Notes: a model not told the origin generated them from the letters alone. 8,372 nt of DNA from Patescibacteria group bacterium UBA6065 (GCA_002428865.1 DIYB01000023.1:1-8372), one strand, 5' to 3'; counted from the first letter of the stretch, positions 1-6,356 are shown. A program made the numbers and translations.

Positions 1-565
1 CCCCACCGCCTCCGCCACCACCCCCTCCACCAGCAGATGGAGCTGATGGAGTGGCTGATACCTCGGTCGACGTTGCAATTGGATTACCCAACCCATCGAG
101 CACTCGAATCACAAAATAGTATGGAGTTCCATTTGTAAGCCCGGTGCGAGTAGAGGAGAGAGTGGTGCCAACATTTGAAAACGAGTATGGTCCGCCAATA
201 CTTGTCGACTGACCCACCTCATACGCGCCCACTACCCAACCCACAGATGCATCCGCAGATGTCCATGAGAGCGACACCTGCGCATTCCCCGCTGTCGCTG
301 ACACGATAGGAGTAGTGACATATGGAAAATAGAGAAAACCACCAAACAACCGAAATGTACTCGCGCTCGAAGTACCTGCTGCAAGCTGTGTGAGAGATGA
401 GAGTATTTGAAACGACGAAGAAGACGCGTATATACCAGGCGCCATCACTGGATTCGAGACGCGGAAACTCGTCGAGCTGTATTCTTGGGCGCGTATGCTT
501 TGTGGCGCAAGATACAGCGCTCCTACCACTAGAGCTATCGTGATTCGTAGGACAAGAGGATACAT
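1..565 (-). CDS. Secreted fibronectin type III protein, 3' end outside window
   Basis: The frame starts at the ATG at 565 and runs off the window edge after 188 residues without a stop. Residues 1-26 are a signal peptide (MYPLVLRITIALVVGALYLA, cleavage likely after SIRA). Residues 29-82 form a Ser/Thr-rich module (SSTSFRV, SSSSFQILSS, GTSSASTFRLF) related to the module after the signal peptide of the large secreted protein. Residues 86-174 look like a fibronectin type III domain: NAQVSLSWTSAD supplies strand B with Trp101, VGAYEVGQST strand C, and LTNGTPYYFVIRVLDGLGNP the L-x-x-G-x-x-Y-x-F-x-[IV] signature of strands E-F. The visible end is a run of at least ten glycines, probably a linker to a second part not seen here. 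It starts 12 bases after the preceding stop, and the only GAGG-like run is too far upstream to be a normal Shine-Dalgarno. A surface-binding role is inferred. Confidence 0.82.
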   Translation of the reverse strand, partial: MYPLVLRITIALVVGALYLAPQSIRAQEYSSTSFRVSNPVMAPGIYASSSSFQILSSLTQLAAGTSSASTFRLFGGFLYFPYVTTPIVSATAGNAQVSLSWTSADASVGWVVGAYEVGQSTSIGGPYSFSNVGTTLSSTRTGLTNGTPYYFVIRVLDGLGNPIATSTEVSATPSAPSAGGGGGGGGGG

Positions 566-577
566 ATCGAGTAATGA

Positions 578-982
578 CTACCGACCTCGCTCGGGTGTTG
601 TTTGGGACGCGGGCACGATCGCAGATGAGACCTCAATAAGCTTTTTCTCGCTCGGTCGCCAGAGTATCGCTCTTTTTGACTTCTCATAGACAAGCACTAT
701 ATCCCCCACTGCTGCACGAGCAAAGAACGGCTGACCAACTAGTTCGGCGGGGTCGGATACGGTCGCAAGAGTTGGCACTTCATCAGGAGGAAGCACGATA
801 ACCTTACTGATTTCTTTCACATACTGTTTGAGTCTTTCTTGTGCAAGAAGCGCTGGATTCTCAAAAAGCTCAATCTGTCTATATTGAACAATGTTCAATC
901 CAATCGAAACGACGAGACTTATCGATGCGATAATCGCCCATGCCAATCGAAAGGATGATGATTGCAAAAAATGTGGCCCCAT
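578..982 (-). CDS. Small signal-anchored protein, recurrent CPR family of unknown function
   Basis: A 134-residue protein. A hydrophobic segment spans about residues 13-32 (LAWAIIASISLVVSIGLNIV), followed by a short charged helix (residues 35-58, possibly coiled-coil) and a compact domain from residue 60 to about 123. The domain carries VIVLPPDEVPTLATVSDP, then QPFFARAAVGDIVLVYEKSK and RAILWRPSEKKLIEV. I recall this pattern (VLP-x-[DE]-E-x-PT-x-ATV-x-DP, QPFF, GD-x-[VL]-[LI]-x-Y, KAILY) as a very common small protein in Parcubacteria-type genomes; I know no experimental role. The topology puts the domain outside the membrane. The gene lies between two secreted proteins, 27 bases after the large one and 12 bases before the fibronectin protein, and has no Shine-Dalgarno. 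It may help in export, anchoring or assembly, but that is inference from position. Confidence 0.8.
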   Translation of the reverse strand: MGPHFLQSSSFRLAWAIIASISLVVSIGLNIVQYRQIELFENPALLAQERLKQYVKEISKVIVLPPDEVPTLATVSDPAELVGQPFFARAAVGDIVLVYEKSKRAILWRPSEKKLIEVSSAIVPASQTTPERGR

Positions 983-991
983 ATAGATATG

Positions 992-1000
992 AGTATACCA
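992..1000 (-). promoter_or_regulatory. Weak candidate extended -10 before the 134-residue protein
   Basis: The minus strand reads TGGTATACT (TGnTATACT), in the 27-base gap before the ATG at 982. Transcription would begin near 985, leaving an almost leaderless message. No -35 match is apparent. A chance match in AT-rich sequence is quite possible. Confidence 0.2.
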
Positions 1001-1009
1001 GAGTCGATG

Positions 1010-3061
1010 TTATTCGATGCCCCCTCCACCACCACCTGATCCACCACCAGTCTGTCCGCCTCCAGAACCACTTCCTTCACCGGTGCCACCTGATCCACCT
1101 GATGATCCTCCACCAGTCTGTACAGGACCAGAACCACTTCCTTCACCAGTACCACCCCTACTACCACCCTTGGCTGCAGGTGTCTCAGCTGGAGAATAGA
1201 CGGTGGTCTGAGGTTGTACGGTATAGGTGAAATTTGCCGTCGAACCAGCGTTTGTGAGACGGAAACAGTATGTTGTTCCATTTACCGCATTTGCTGTTGG
1301 ACGAATAGAGAATTCATGCTCAGTAAACTGACTAGACGACAACGTGATGGGACCAGCCTGATTGACTGCGCTTCTAAAATATCCAGGAACAAACGTCTTA
1401 CCACCTGGGTTAGTGAGCGCAGCTGAGTCGGTTGTTGATGCGCCATCGGTAAGGAACGGCGAAAGATCGAGTGACCAGTGTTCAGATGTTGCTTGTGCAG
1501 GCACTGTCGTCCACGCCGAGCATGCACCTGATGCATACTCGAGGCGATAGTTTATATTTGTCGCAGATCCAGTACCCGCGTTCGACACAAGGATGCGCAC
1601 ACGCTTCCTATCTCCAATAAAGATACCTTGTGACAATGGTGTGTCCTCGAGGCCAGAGTACGTTGCACTCGACTCAGTGCCATTATCCTCTCGCCAACGA
1701 TAATGGAGAAGAGTGATATCAGGTGTACCGCCAGCAGCAAGTGTCACGGTCGGATATACACTATAAGTAAACCGTGTTGCAGATCCTGCATCAGTAAGCC
1801 GGAAACAATACGTACCGGCATTAGTAGCATTGGTCGTCGCGCGAATACTATACTCAATCTCAGTAAAGTCACGAGACGTGACACTAATCGCCGATGTGGT
1901 ATTACCAGTATCTTTGACCTGACCCGCAACAAAGTTTGGATTGGTATCAGTAAGTCCGCTCGCAACATTGGTTGTTGCGCCACCGTCTGTCAGATTCGCA
2001 GAATCAGCGATCTGCCAGTGGAGCGATGTGTCGGTTGGCACTGTGACATACGTACCAGAGCTACACGTACCCGTCTCTGCATATTCGAGACGAAACTGCA
2101 CACCAGCATCAGTATTCCTGCTCCAACCCTCATTAGAGACAAGGAATCTGAGACGTGTAATTGTATTTTTTGCTAGATCAGTTAGTGCAGTATCTTCCGC
2201 TACGGCAAATGTCGCCGAGGTTGGTTCGGTATATGATACCGTCACATAAAACTGGGTGATTTTTGGATCGTTTGCGGAAAAAAGAAATCCTATCTCAAGA
2301 TTATTGAGATCAGTTGTTGAGAGCGAAAGACTCGAGAAGGTACATGTCTGAGTCGAATACGTCGTGGTGTCAAACGAGCTTGTTGTGCCACAGTCAGTAT
2401 CAGTCGAGTTGAGACGATAAAATGGGATCACTGCGGCCGATCCACCTGCGTTATTCACTTCACCACCGACAGTGGTGATCACGAGCTGAGTAACTGTCGA
2501 TCCTGCAGGAATTGTATTGTTATCGAGCGTAAATGACGACCGCCCAGAGGTGATCTCGAGATCGCTCGTGTCGCCATCGTGCGCGGTCGCTGTGCCTGTA
2601 CCCGCATTACCAGCCTGATCATTCACACAATCCCACTCACCAGTATTATCAACACAACCTGTCACCGTTGCTGCGGTATAGTTCCCCTGACCTGTCGGAT
2701 GGAGGACAATCGAGTTTGACCCACCTGTACCTGACTCACCACCATTATCGTTGCGCCAACGATAATGTGCCTGATCGTACTGGACAGTGAAAATACCAAA
2801 AAACCAGTTCATAACACTCGAAAAAAATCGAAACACGGTCGACGCTGTCGAGCTTCCGAACGCAAAACCTCCCCCGCTATTTGACTGGACCCTAAAACCA
2901 GATGCGGTCGTCGAACCTGAGATACTATTCATGACTCCACCATGTATCTCGTACGTCGTTGACGTCGCCTCAAACGCACGTACAGATATCGGCGACGCGA
3001 GACTCGTCGCTACGATTGATGCGACGAGTAGAGGTACTGATACTGTGCGAAAAAAACTCAT
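1010..3061 (-). CDS. Large secreted multidomain surface protein with duplicated domain and glycine-rich tail
   Basis: A 683-residue protein from the ATG at 3061. Residues 1-29 are a signal peptide with likely cleavage after SVRA. Residues 32-94 form a Ser/Thr-rich module (STTYEI, SGFRVQS, GSSTASTVFRF) shared with the partial protein at 1-565. HYRWRNDNGGES at 99-110 is repeated as HYRWREDNGTES at 453-464. A beta-rich domain at about 115-280 holds four cysteines (136, 145, 224, 240). Two related domains follow (285-441 and 451-621), each with one Cys pair (333/419 and 514/599), so all eight cysteines could be disulfide-bonded outside the cell. The tail (about 630-683) is almost all Gly, Ser, Thr and Gln in two 22-residue repeats. 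There is no LPxTG signal or C-terminal membrane segment. A TTG at 3070 would add three residues and overlap the upstream stop; the ATG gives the cleaner signal peptide. Function is unknown; an adhesin or surface-layer component is my inference. Confidence 0.85.
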   Translation of the reverse strand: MSFFRTVSVPLLVASIVATSLASPISVRAFEATSTTYEIHGGVMNSISGSTTASGFRVQSNSGGGFAFGSSTASTVFRFFSSVMNWFFGIFTVQYDQAHYRWRNDNGGESGTGGSNSIVLHPTGQGNYTAATVTGCVDNTGEWDCVNDQAGNAGTGTATAHDGDTSDLEITSGRSSFTLDNNTIPAGSTVTQLVITTVGGEVNNAGGSAAVIPFYRLNSTDTDCGTTSSFDTTTYSTQTCTFSSLSLSTTDLNNLEIGFLFSANDPKITQFYVTVSYTEPTSATFAVAEDTALTDLAKNTITRLRFLVSNEGWSRNTDAGVQFRLEYAETGTCSSGTYVTVPTDTSLHWQIADSANLTDGGATTNVASGLTDTNPNFVAGQVKDTGNTTSAISVTSRDFTEIEYSIRATTNATNAGTYCFRLTDAGSATRFTYSVYPTVTLAAGGTPDITLLHYRWREDNGTESSATYSGLEDTPLSQGIFIGDRKRVRILVSNAGTGSATNINYRLEYASGACSAWTTVPAQATSEHWSLDLSPFLTDGASTTDSAALTNPGGKTFVPGYFRSAVNQAGPITLSSSQFTEHEFSIRPTANAVNGTTYCFRLTNAGSTANFTYTVQPQTTVYSPAETPAAKGGSRGGTGEGSGSGPVQTGGGSSGGSGGTGEGSGSGGGQTGGGSGGGGGGIE
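1025..1156 (-). repeat. Two-copy 66-base tandem repeat encoding the glycine-rich tail
   Basis: Two direct copies with a 66-base period encode 22-residue units, GGTGEGSGSGPVQTGGGSSG plus GS, then GGTGEGSGSGGGQTGGGSGG plus GG. Exact shared stretches on the plus strand include CCACCAGTCTGT (1044-1055 and 1110-1121) and CCAGAACCACTTCCTTCACC (1062-1081 and 1128-1147). The high nucleotide identity shows a recent duplication, so tail length may vary between strains. Confidence 0.9.
1199..1711 (-). repeat. Domain repeat, second copy, in the large secreted protein
   Basis: These bases encode residues 451-621. The landmarks are HYRWREDNGTES, VRILVSNAGTGS, YRLEYASGAC, LTDGASTTD, FTEHEFSIRPTANAVN and TYCFRLTNAGSTANFTYTV. 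The repeat adds an HYRWR strand at its start that, in the first copy, is moved to near residue 99, ahead of an inserted four-cysteine domain. Confidence 0.85.
1739..2209 (-). repeat. Domain repeat, first copy, in the large secreted protein
   Basis: These bases encode residues 285-441. The landmarks are VAEDTALTDLAKN, LRFLVSNEGWS, FRLEYAETGTC, LTDGGATTN, FTEIEYSIRATTNATN and TYCFRLTDAGSATRFTYSV. Each has an equivalent in the second copy. The nucleotide sequences have diverged, pointing to an old internal duplication. Confidence 0.85.
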
Positions 3062-3066
3062 GTGTC

Positions 3067-3498
3067 TCAACGAGTTGGTGTTTCAAATCCGATCGCTCGA
3101 GCGAGTTCAGATCGATCATCGAGTGATCCCCAGAGAAGTACGTACCGCTCGGGAACAAGGACTGTTCCCTCCTTGGTCGTTACAAATGGCTGGATCTCGG
3201 TGACGGGTGTGAGTGAATACCAATTCTTCACCTCCTGTACAACGAGCGATTCTCCTGACGCATCGGTAGGTAGTGCCGCCTTTGTCGTATCGAGACGATA
3301 TACCTCAGATAGGAGGAGAACATCATCGACCATCGAAAGCGATCGAGAGAGGTAGATGGCACCGTCTGACAGATACGCGACGTACCAGTCTGATGAACGA
3401 CTCCGCGCATCGTTGAGGACGAACACTGTACCGAGAATGACGACGGTGATCGTAAAAATTGACATGAAGTAGCGAGCTGTGTGAGCGGTGCGGGTCAT
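3067..3498 (-). CDS. Small signal-anchored protein of a recurrent CPR family
   Basis: A 143-residue protein with a short basic N-terminus, a hydrophobic segment at about residues 10-28 (YFMSIFTITVVILGTVFVLN) and an outward domain. That domain has the pattern I recall from small, function-unknown Parcubacteria proteins: an opening W-x-V-A-[YF]-L-[ST]-[DN]-G-x-[IV]-Y strand pair (residues 38-49), an aromatic L-x-[DE]-[IV]-Y-x-L strand (63-69), and a late V-P-E-R-Y-V-L-L-W-x-x-L motif (115-126) followed by an Asp/Arg-rich helix ending ELARAIGFE. The start is the ATG at 3498, 18 bases after the preceding stop and downstream of a possible extended -10. The TGA stop (3067-3069) is five bases before the ATG of the large secreted protein and overlaps a TTG in TTGA. 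The constant association with a large secreted protein suggests an accessory or assembly role, which is inference. Confidence 0.75.
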   Translation of the reverse strand: MTRTAHTARYFMSIFTITVVILGTVFVLNDARSRSSDWYVAYLSDGAIYLSRSLSMVDDVLLLSEVYRLDTTKAALPTDASGESLVVQEVKNWYSLTPVTEIQPFVTTKEGTVLVPERYVLLWGSLDDRSELARAIGFETPTR

Positions 3499-3516
3499 AT
3501 GAAAAATCAGGATAGT

Positions 3517-4074
3517 TTAGCGTGGATTATACCACGAACGGGTTGTACCCTGATCAGCGACAAAGAAATAGTATTTTCCATCAGGAAGATTCAATCCCGA
3601 GAGATTGACTGTCTTTTCAAAACGCTTTGATGGTGGACATCGCTCCGCCTGGTTGTACTTGGCACTTGTCGGACGATCTGCGTAGTTGTCTGTAGCTGAA
3701 AATACGAGGATTGCATAGTAGGCATCAGTACAGCTACCAGCAACGTCAAAGATCTGCGGTCCATCTGAATCATACGTAAAACCATAAAACTTTTTCTTGA
3801 AATACGTACCCTCTGATACGAGGAGCCTCGGTGCGTAGACAAACCCGCCAGAGGTCGAGAGTGGATCGGCGGGTATCACGACGTGATCAGCTGCCTGAGC
3901 GACGGTGCTCGTACCTTGAGGAAATACCACTGTCTCTGAGTCGACAGTGGCGATCGGTGTATCGAGAGATACATCCGAAGATGTATACCGTATTCCGAGA
4001 AAGACAAGTCCAGTGATCGAGAGCGTAGCGAGTACGATGATAACACTGATTTTGCTGAGTACGGGGTGTTCCAT
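3517..4074 (-). CDS. Signal-anchored beta-rich extracytoplasmic protein, unknown function
   Basis: A 185-residue protein with one N-terminal hydrophobic segment (about residues 7-28, starting SKISVIIVLATL), a flexible Ser/Thr/Asp-rich linker to about residue 75, and a compact beta-rich domain from APRLLVSEGTYFKKKFYGF to the end. Cys115 and Cys146 are the only cysteines and could form one disulfide, which suits an outward-facing domain. The alternating hydrophobic pattern (YYAILVFSATDNY, KTVNLSGLNLPDGKYYFFVA) suggests an immunoglobulin-like sandwich. The ending VADQGTTRSWYNPR resembles the C-terminus of a recurrent CPR family that I recall without a named function. The 42-base gap before it is the longest in the window and contains GGTGGGGAGG at 4091-4100 (minus strand), a Shine-Dalgarno-like run 16 bases from the ATG, longer than usual. 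The next gene starts 18 bases after the stop. Confidence 0.75.
   Translation of the reverse strand: MEHPVLSKISVIIVLATLSITGLVFLGIRYTSSDVSLDTPIATVDSETVVFPQGTSTVAQAADHVVIPADPLSTSGGFVYAPRLLVSEGTYFKKKFYGFTYDSDGPQIFDVAGSCTDAYYAILVFSATDNYADRPTSAKYNQAERCPPSKRFEKTVNLSGLNLPDGKYYFFVADQGTTRSWYNPR
3526..3534 (-). promoter_or_regulatory. Possible extended -10 promoter element before the 143-residue protein
   Basis: The minus strand reads TGGTATAAT, a perfect TGnTATAAT extended -10. Transcription would start near 3519, giving a leader of about 20 bases to the ATG at 3498. The hexamer sits exactly between inverted arms CGTGG and CCACG (3521-3536). No good -35 lies at 16-18 bases, which extended -10 promoters can tolerate. 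The caveat is that the element overlaps the codons for Trp-Tyr-Asn near the end of the preceding gene, and that peptide may be conserved for its own reasons. Confidence 0.35.
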
Positions 4075-4116
4075 AGCTTCTTCTATTGTACCTCCCCACC
4101 AAAAATAAATCCCGTT

Positions 4117-4629
4117 CTAAAACTTGGATATCGTCGCCTCGACGAATATATCGTTGACCACATTGATGTAGTGCTGATGAGCAAAGGCACGGGCCTCATC
4201 GGTCTTTTTGTCCCACGGCGGGTTGAAGTAGAGCCCTATTTTGACATCTTTGAGATTGCACTTGATACCATAGTGATCGAGCCTATTTGCCTTGAGCCAA
4301 TCCTTCTGGAAATAGAGAAAGGTGGCCTCTGATATGGCGCGGGTATGAGTCGGGTCCTGCCACGCCCGCATAGACGAGTAATACGGCGCGAGAAATGTCA
4401 CCTTCGCACCATCTTCGCAGATACGATAGACCTCATTCATGAACTTGATGAGATCTTTTGTATGCTCGATATAGTGACTACAAAATACTTCTGACACAGA
4501 GTTGTCTGCAAACGGTTTCCACGGATATTGTTCGAGATCCCAGACATAGTCGACGCCTGGACCAGGAGCGATATCAACACCCTTAAACCCCGCCCGTTTA
4601 TTCTGCCCACATGCAATATCGAGTTTCAT
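4117..4629 (-). CDS. Small class I SAM-dependent methyltransferase
   Basis: A 170-residue protein that begins directly with the SAM-binding motif I, MKLDIACGQNKR, where DIACG stands for the usual D-x-G-x-G. GVDI (17-20) gives the acidic Asp19 expected to bind the ribose. Residues 31-60 (WDLEQYPWKPFADNSVSEVF, then CSHYIEH) match the motif II-IV region of Methyltransf_11-type enzymes, and MNEVYRICEDGAKVTFLAP (64-82) is the typical helix-strand after it. At 170 residues it is a minimal domain; the C-terminal part (PPWDKK, AFAHQHYINVVND) probably shapes the acceptor site. Short methyltransferases of this kind occur beside glycosyltransferases in surface-glycan clusters and phage genomes. I infer a sugar or protein methylation role, but the substrate is unknown. 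The ATG is 12 bases past the hydrolase stop, with no Shine-Dalgarno. Confidence 0.8.
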   Translation of the reverse strand: MKLDIACGQNKRAGFKGVDIAPGPGVDYVWDLEQYPWKPFADNSVSEVFCSHYIEHTKDLIKFMNEVYRICEDGAKVTFLAPYYSSMRAWQDPTHTRAISEATFLYFQKDWLKANRLDHYGIKCNLKDVKIGLYFNPPWDKKTDEARAFAHQHYINVVNDIFVEATISKF

Positions 4630-4641
4630 TCTGGAACTGTG

Positions 4642-5616
4642 CTAGTGATTAATCACGAAATCATACACTGATTTTGACACTCGGGCCATAAACTCTGATG
4701 CATCTTCTTCATCCATATCGACGGTGCCGACACAGAGAAGATAGTGCCGACTGGGCGCATAGACAATACCGCAGTCAGAGTAAGTATGGTTTGGTACAGC
4801 GACACCTATTTTGTGAGCAACAACGACGCCCTTCGGAACACCAGACACGATCTTGTCATTAAAAGGTGATTGGGCGAGGTGATCAAGAACTAACTGAGAG
4901 TGTTCAACATTGATGTATGTTGCATTGTAGAGTGCCAAAAACATATTTGATAATGTTTTTAGATTTATTTTTTCATAATTTGGTAATTCACCGAGCACCG
5001 GCAGTTCCCAACCCATTTCCATGTAGACATCATCAAATGGGTTATTGATTCCTATACGACTAAGTATTTCAAGGAGAGCAAACATAGCCGTATTGTCTGA
5101 TTGCTGCAACATAAAACGTACAAGTTCACCGACGGTGACTTGTGTGTCTTCTCCGGCCTGATAGAGGGGGCCAAAGTTTTTGTCCAAATCAAAAGACTGA
5201 AGTGCGTATGAATCGTCGAGTGAGAATTTATCTTCTTCAACCGCCTTCAACACTGCCATGGCGAGAGGTACTTTTATAGTGCTCGCAGCATGGAAAAGCT
5301 CTTTTTCATCGAGACCAACCCATGCCGAGTTACTCAAATAATTGAAATAGATAAATGTCTTTGATTTTTGTCTTTTTTGTATTTCGCTCAATTCTTTTTT
5401 GAGGTCTAGAAAATTGATGATGAAGTGTTTGTTGGTATTCGAGATTACTGTGGGATTAATGAGATCATATGATGTGTCTCGGCTAAGTAGAAAAGGATTA
5501 GCGCTTGCGACACCACATACATGTCCTATCCAATATGCACATACTATGACGAGTGCGAGTATGCCCGCTCGCCATATCCACACACGATTAGTTGGAAGCA
5601 CATTCTTCAGGTTCAT
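4642..5616 (-). CDS. Membrane-anchored serine hydrolase, class A beta-lactamase/PBP-like fold
   Basis: A 324-residue protein from the ATG at 5616. Residues 15-36 are a hydrophobic anchor, so the enzyme domain should face outward. The active-site signatures of the penicillin-recognising serine family are in order: HAASTIK with nucleophile Ser112 and Lys115, QQSDNTA with Ser173-Asp174-Asn175, and AHKIG with Lys269-Ile270-Gly271 replacing the usual K-T/S-G. The omega-loop Glu of true class A beta-lactamases (E-P-x-L-N) is not obvious; the nearest match is GELPN. A D,D-peptidase or other envelope serine hydrolase is therefore at least as likely as an antibiotic-degrading enzyme. A TTG at 5637 would extend it by seven residues and overlap the glycosyltransferase stop; I prefer the ATG because the other genes keep short positive gaps. 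Parts are AT-rich compared with neighbours: one 60-base line (4921-4980) has 13 G/C by hand count. Confidence 0.85.
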   Translation of the reverse strand: MNLKNVLPTNRVWIWRAGILALVIVCAYWIGHVCGVASANPFLLSRDTSYDLINPTVISNTNKHFIINFLDLKKELSEIQKRQKSKTFIYFNYLSNSAWVGLDEKELFHAASTIKVPLAMAVLKAVEEDKFSLDDSYALQSFDLDKNFGPLYQAGEDTQVTVGELVRFMLQQSDNTAMFALLEILSRIGINNPFDDVYMEMGWELPVLGELPNYEKINLKTLSNMFLALYNATYINVEHSQLVLDHLAQSPFNDKIVSGVPKGVVVAHKIGVAVPNHTYSDCGIVYAPSRHYLLCVGTVDMDEEDASEFMARVSKSVYDFVINH

Positions 5617-5630
5617 GGGTACGATCGCGG

Positions 5631-6356
5631 TTACCAAATAACGTCACGCTCTATATCATAGTGACCGACCTTCACCCGTGTATCACAGGCAAATTTGTAA
5701 CCGAGCTTGCCTGCATTCTCATAAAAATAGAGGTCTTGCGTGTATGCTCGTGTCCCCTGACCTGGAATAAACTCCTGCACTGTTCGAAACCACGGTCGAG
5801 GTAGCCGCGGATCCTTGAATATGTCGAGTTTGAAGAGATTGAACCCCATACCGAGACCATTGGCTGGCTGTACTCCATCGGTGATTGGTACCTGTGGGAT
5901 AAAATTGAGGGGCTCGACTTTCGGATCGCCATAGATCATAGGCTGACCCCCTTCACCTTTTGTCCAGTAGAGGCCACCGACCACGTCGTACTGATCCATC
6001 GATTCATAGAGTTTGAGGAGACCATCAGGTGGTGGGAGGTTGTCTTCCTCAATGGTGAGAATGTATTTCCACTTGGAAAGCTCTGGGTTGGCGAGAATCA
6101 TCTCAATGGTCGAATTGTATGCCTCGCCCACCTCCATACCGATAGCAAAAATCGGTCCGATCACCTTCTGGTTCATCGGGCGCATGAGCCCCATCCATGA
6201 CTGGACCACCTTGACCGACATGGACCCTCGTGTCGGGCAGATAATGATAGTCGAGAGATCTCGATACGACTTTGATGCCTCAAGTCGTTTATTGGTATCT
6301 TCTGGATTCTGATTGTGTACCCCAGCAATATTAGGGACAACGATTTGCGGTCTCAT
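5631..6356 (-). CDS. GT-A fold glycosyltransferase (family 2-like)
   Basis: A 241-residue soluble protein with the layout of a GT-A nucleotide-sugar transferase. Residues 35-45 (STIIICPTRGS) form the first beta strand and nucleotide-binding loop. YILTIEEDNLPPPDG (98-112) supplies the acidic EEDN motif in the place of the metal-binding DxD. GGLYW (127-131) and NGLGMGFNLFKLDIF (166-180) line the acceptor region. The C-terminal block YTQDLYFYENAGKLGYKF (205-222) carries the likely catalytic Asp208, and KVGHYD (229-234) the third metal ligand His232. The size suits a minimal catalytic domain without a membrane segment. Similar short transferases are known in phages and in surface-polysaccharide clusters. 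Donor and acceptor cannot be read from the sequence; its neighbours suggest sugar is added to a surface protein or envelope polymer. The ATG lies 18 bases after the fibre gene, without a clear Shine-Dalgarno. The gene ends 14 bases before the serine hydrolase ATG. Confidence 0.82.
   Translation of the reverse strand: MRPQIVVPNIAGVHNQNPEDTNKRLEASKSYRDLSTIIICPTRGSMSVKVVQSWMGLMRPMNQKVIGPIFAIGMEVGEAYNSTIEMILANPELSKWKYILTIEEDNLPPPDGLLKLYESMDQYDVVGGLYWTKGEGGQPMIYGDPKVEPLNFIPQVPITDGVQPANGLGMGFNLFKLDIFKDPRLPRPWFRTVQEFIPGQGTRAYTQDLYFYENAGKLGYKFACDTRVKVGHYDIERDVIW

Noticed and set aside
1017..1199. Plus-strand proline-rich open frame
   Set aside because: It is the mirror of the glycine-rich repeat in the large secreted protein (GGN codons read as CCN). 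It has no ribosome site and no independent support.
3093..3104. Perfect palindrome TCGCTCGAGCGA as an operator or origin site
   Set aside because: It is within a coding sequence and not repeated elsewhere. One or two 12-base palindromes are expected by chance in a window of this size.
3151..3169. Hairpin GGGAACA-5-TGTTCCC as a terminator
   Set aside because: It lies inside the coding sequence of the 143-residue protein and has no T run after it on the minus strand. A seven-base stem is plausible by chance.
2787..3203. Plus-strand open frame of 138 codons across two minus-strand genes
   Set aside because: It lies antisense to the signal peptide of the large protein and the end of the 143-residue protein, both convincing genes. 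Its product has no recognisable features.
4085..4090. TACAAT as a -10 element before the 185-residue protein
   Set aside because: There is no TG extension and no -35 match at 17 bases, and the implied leader would be only a few bases long.
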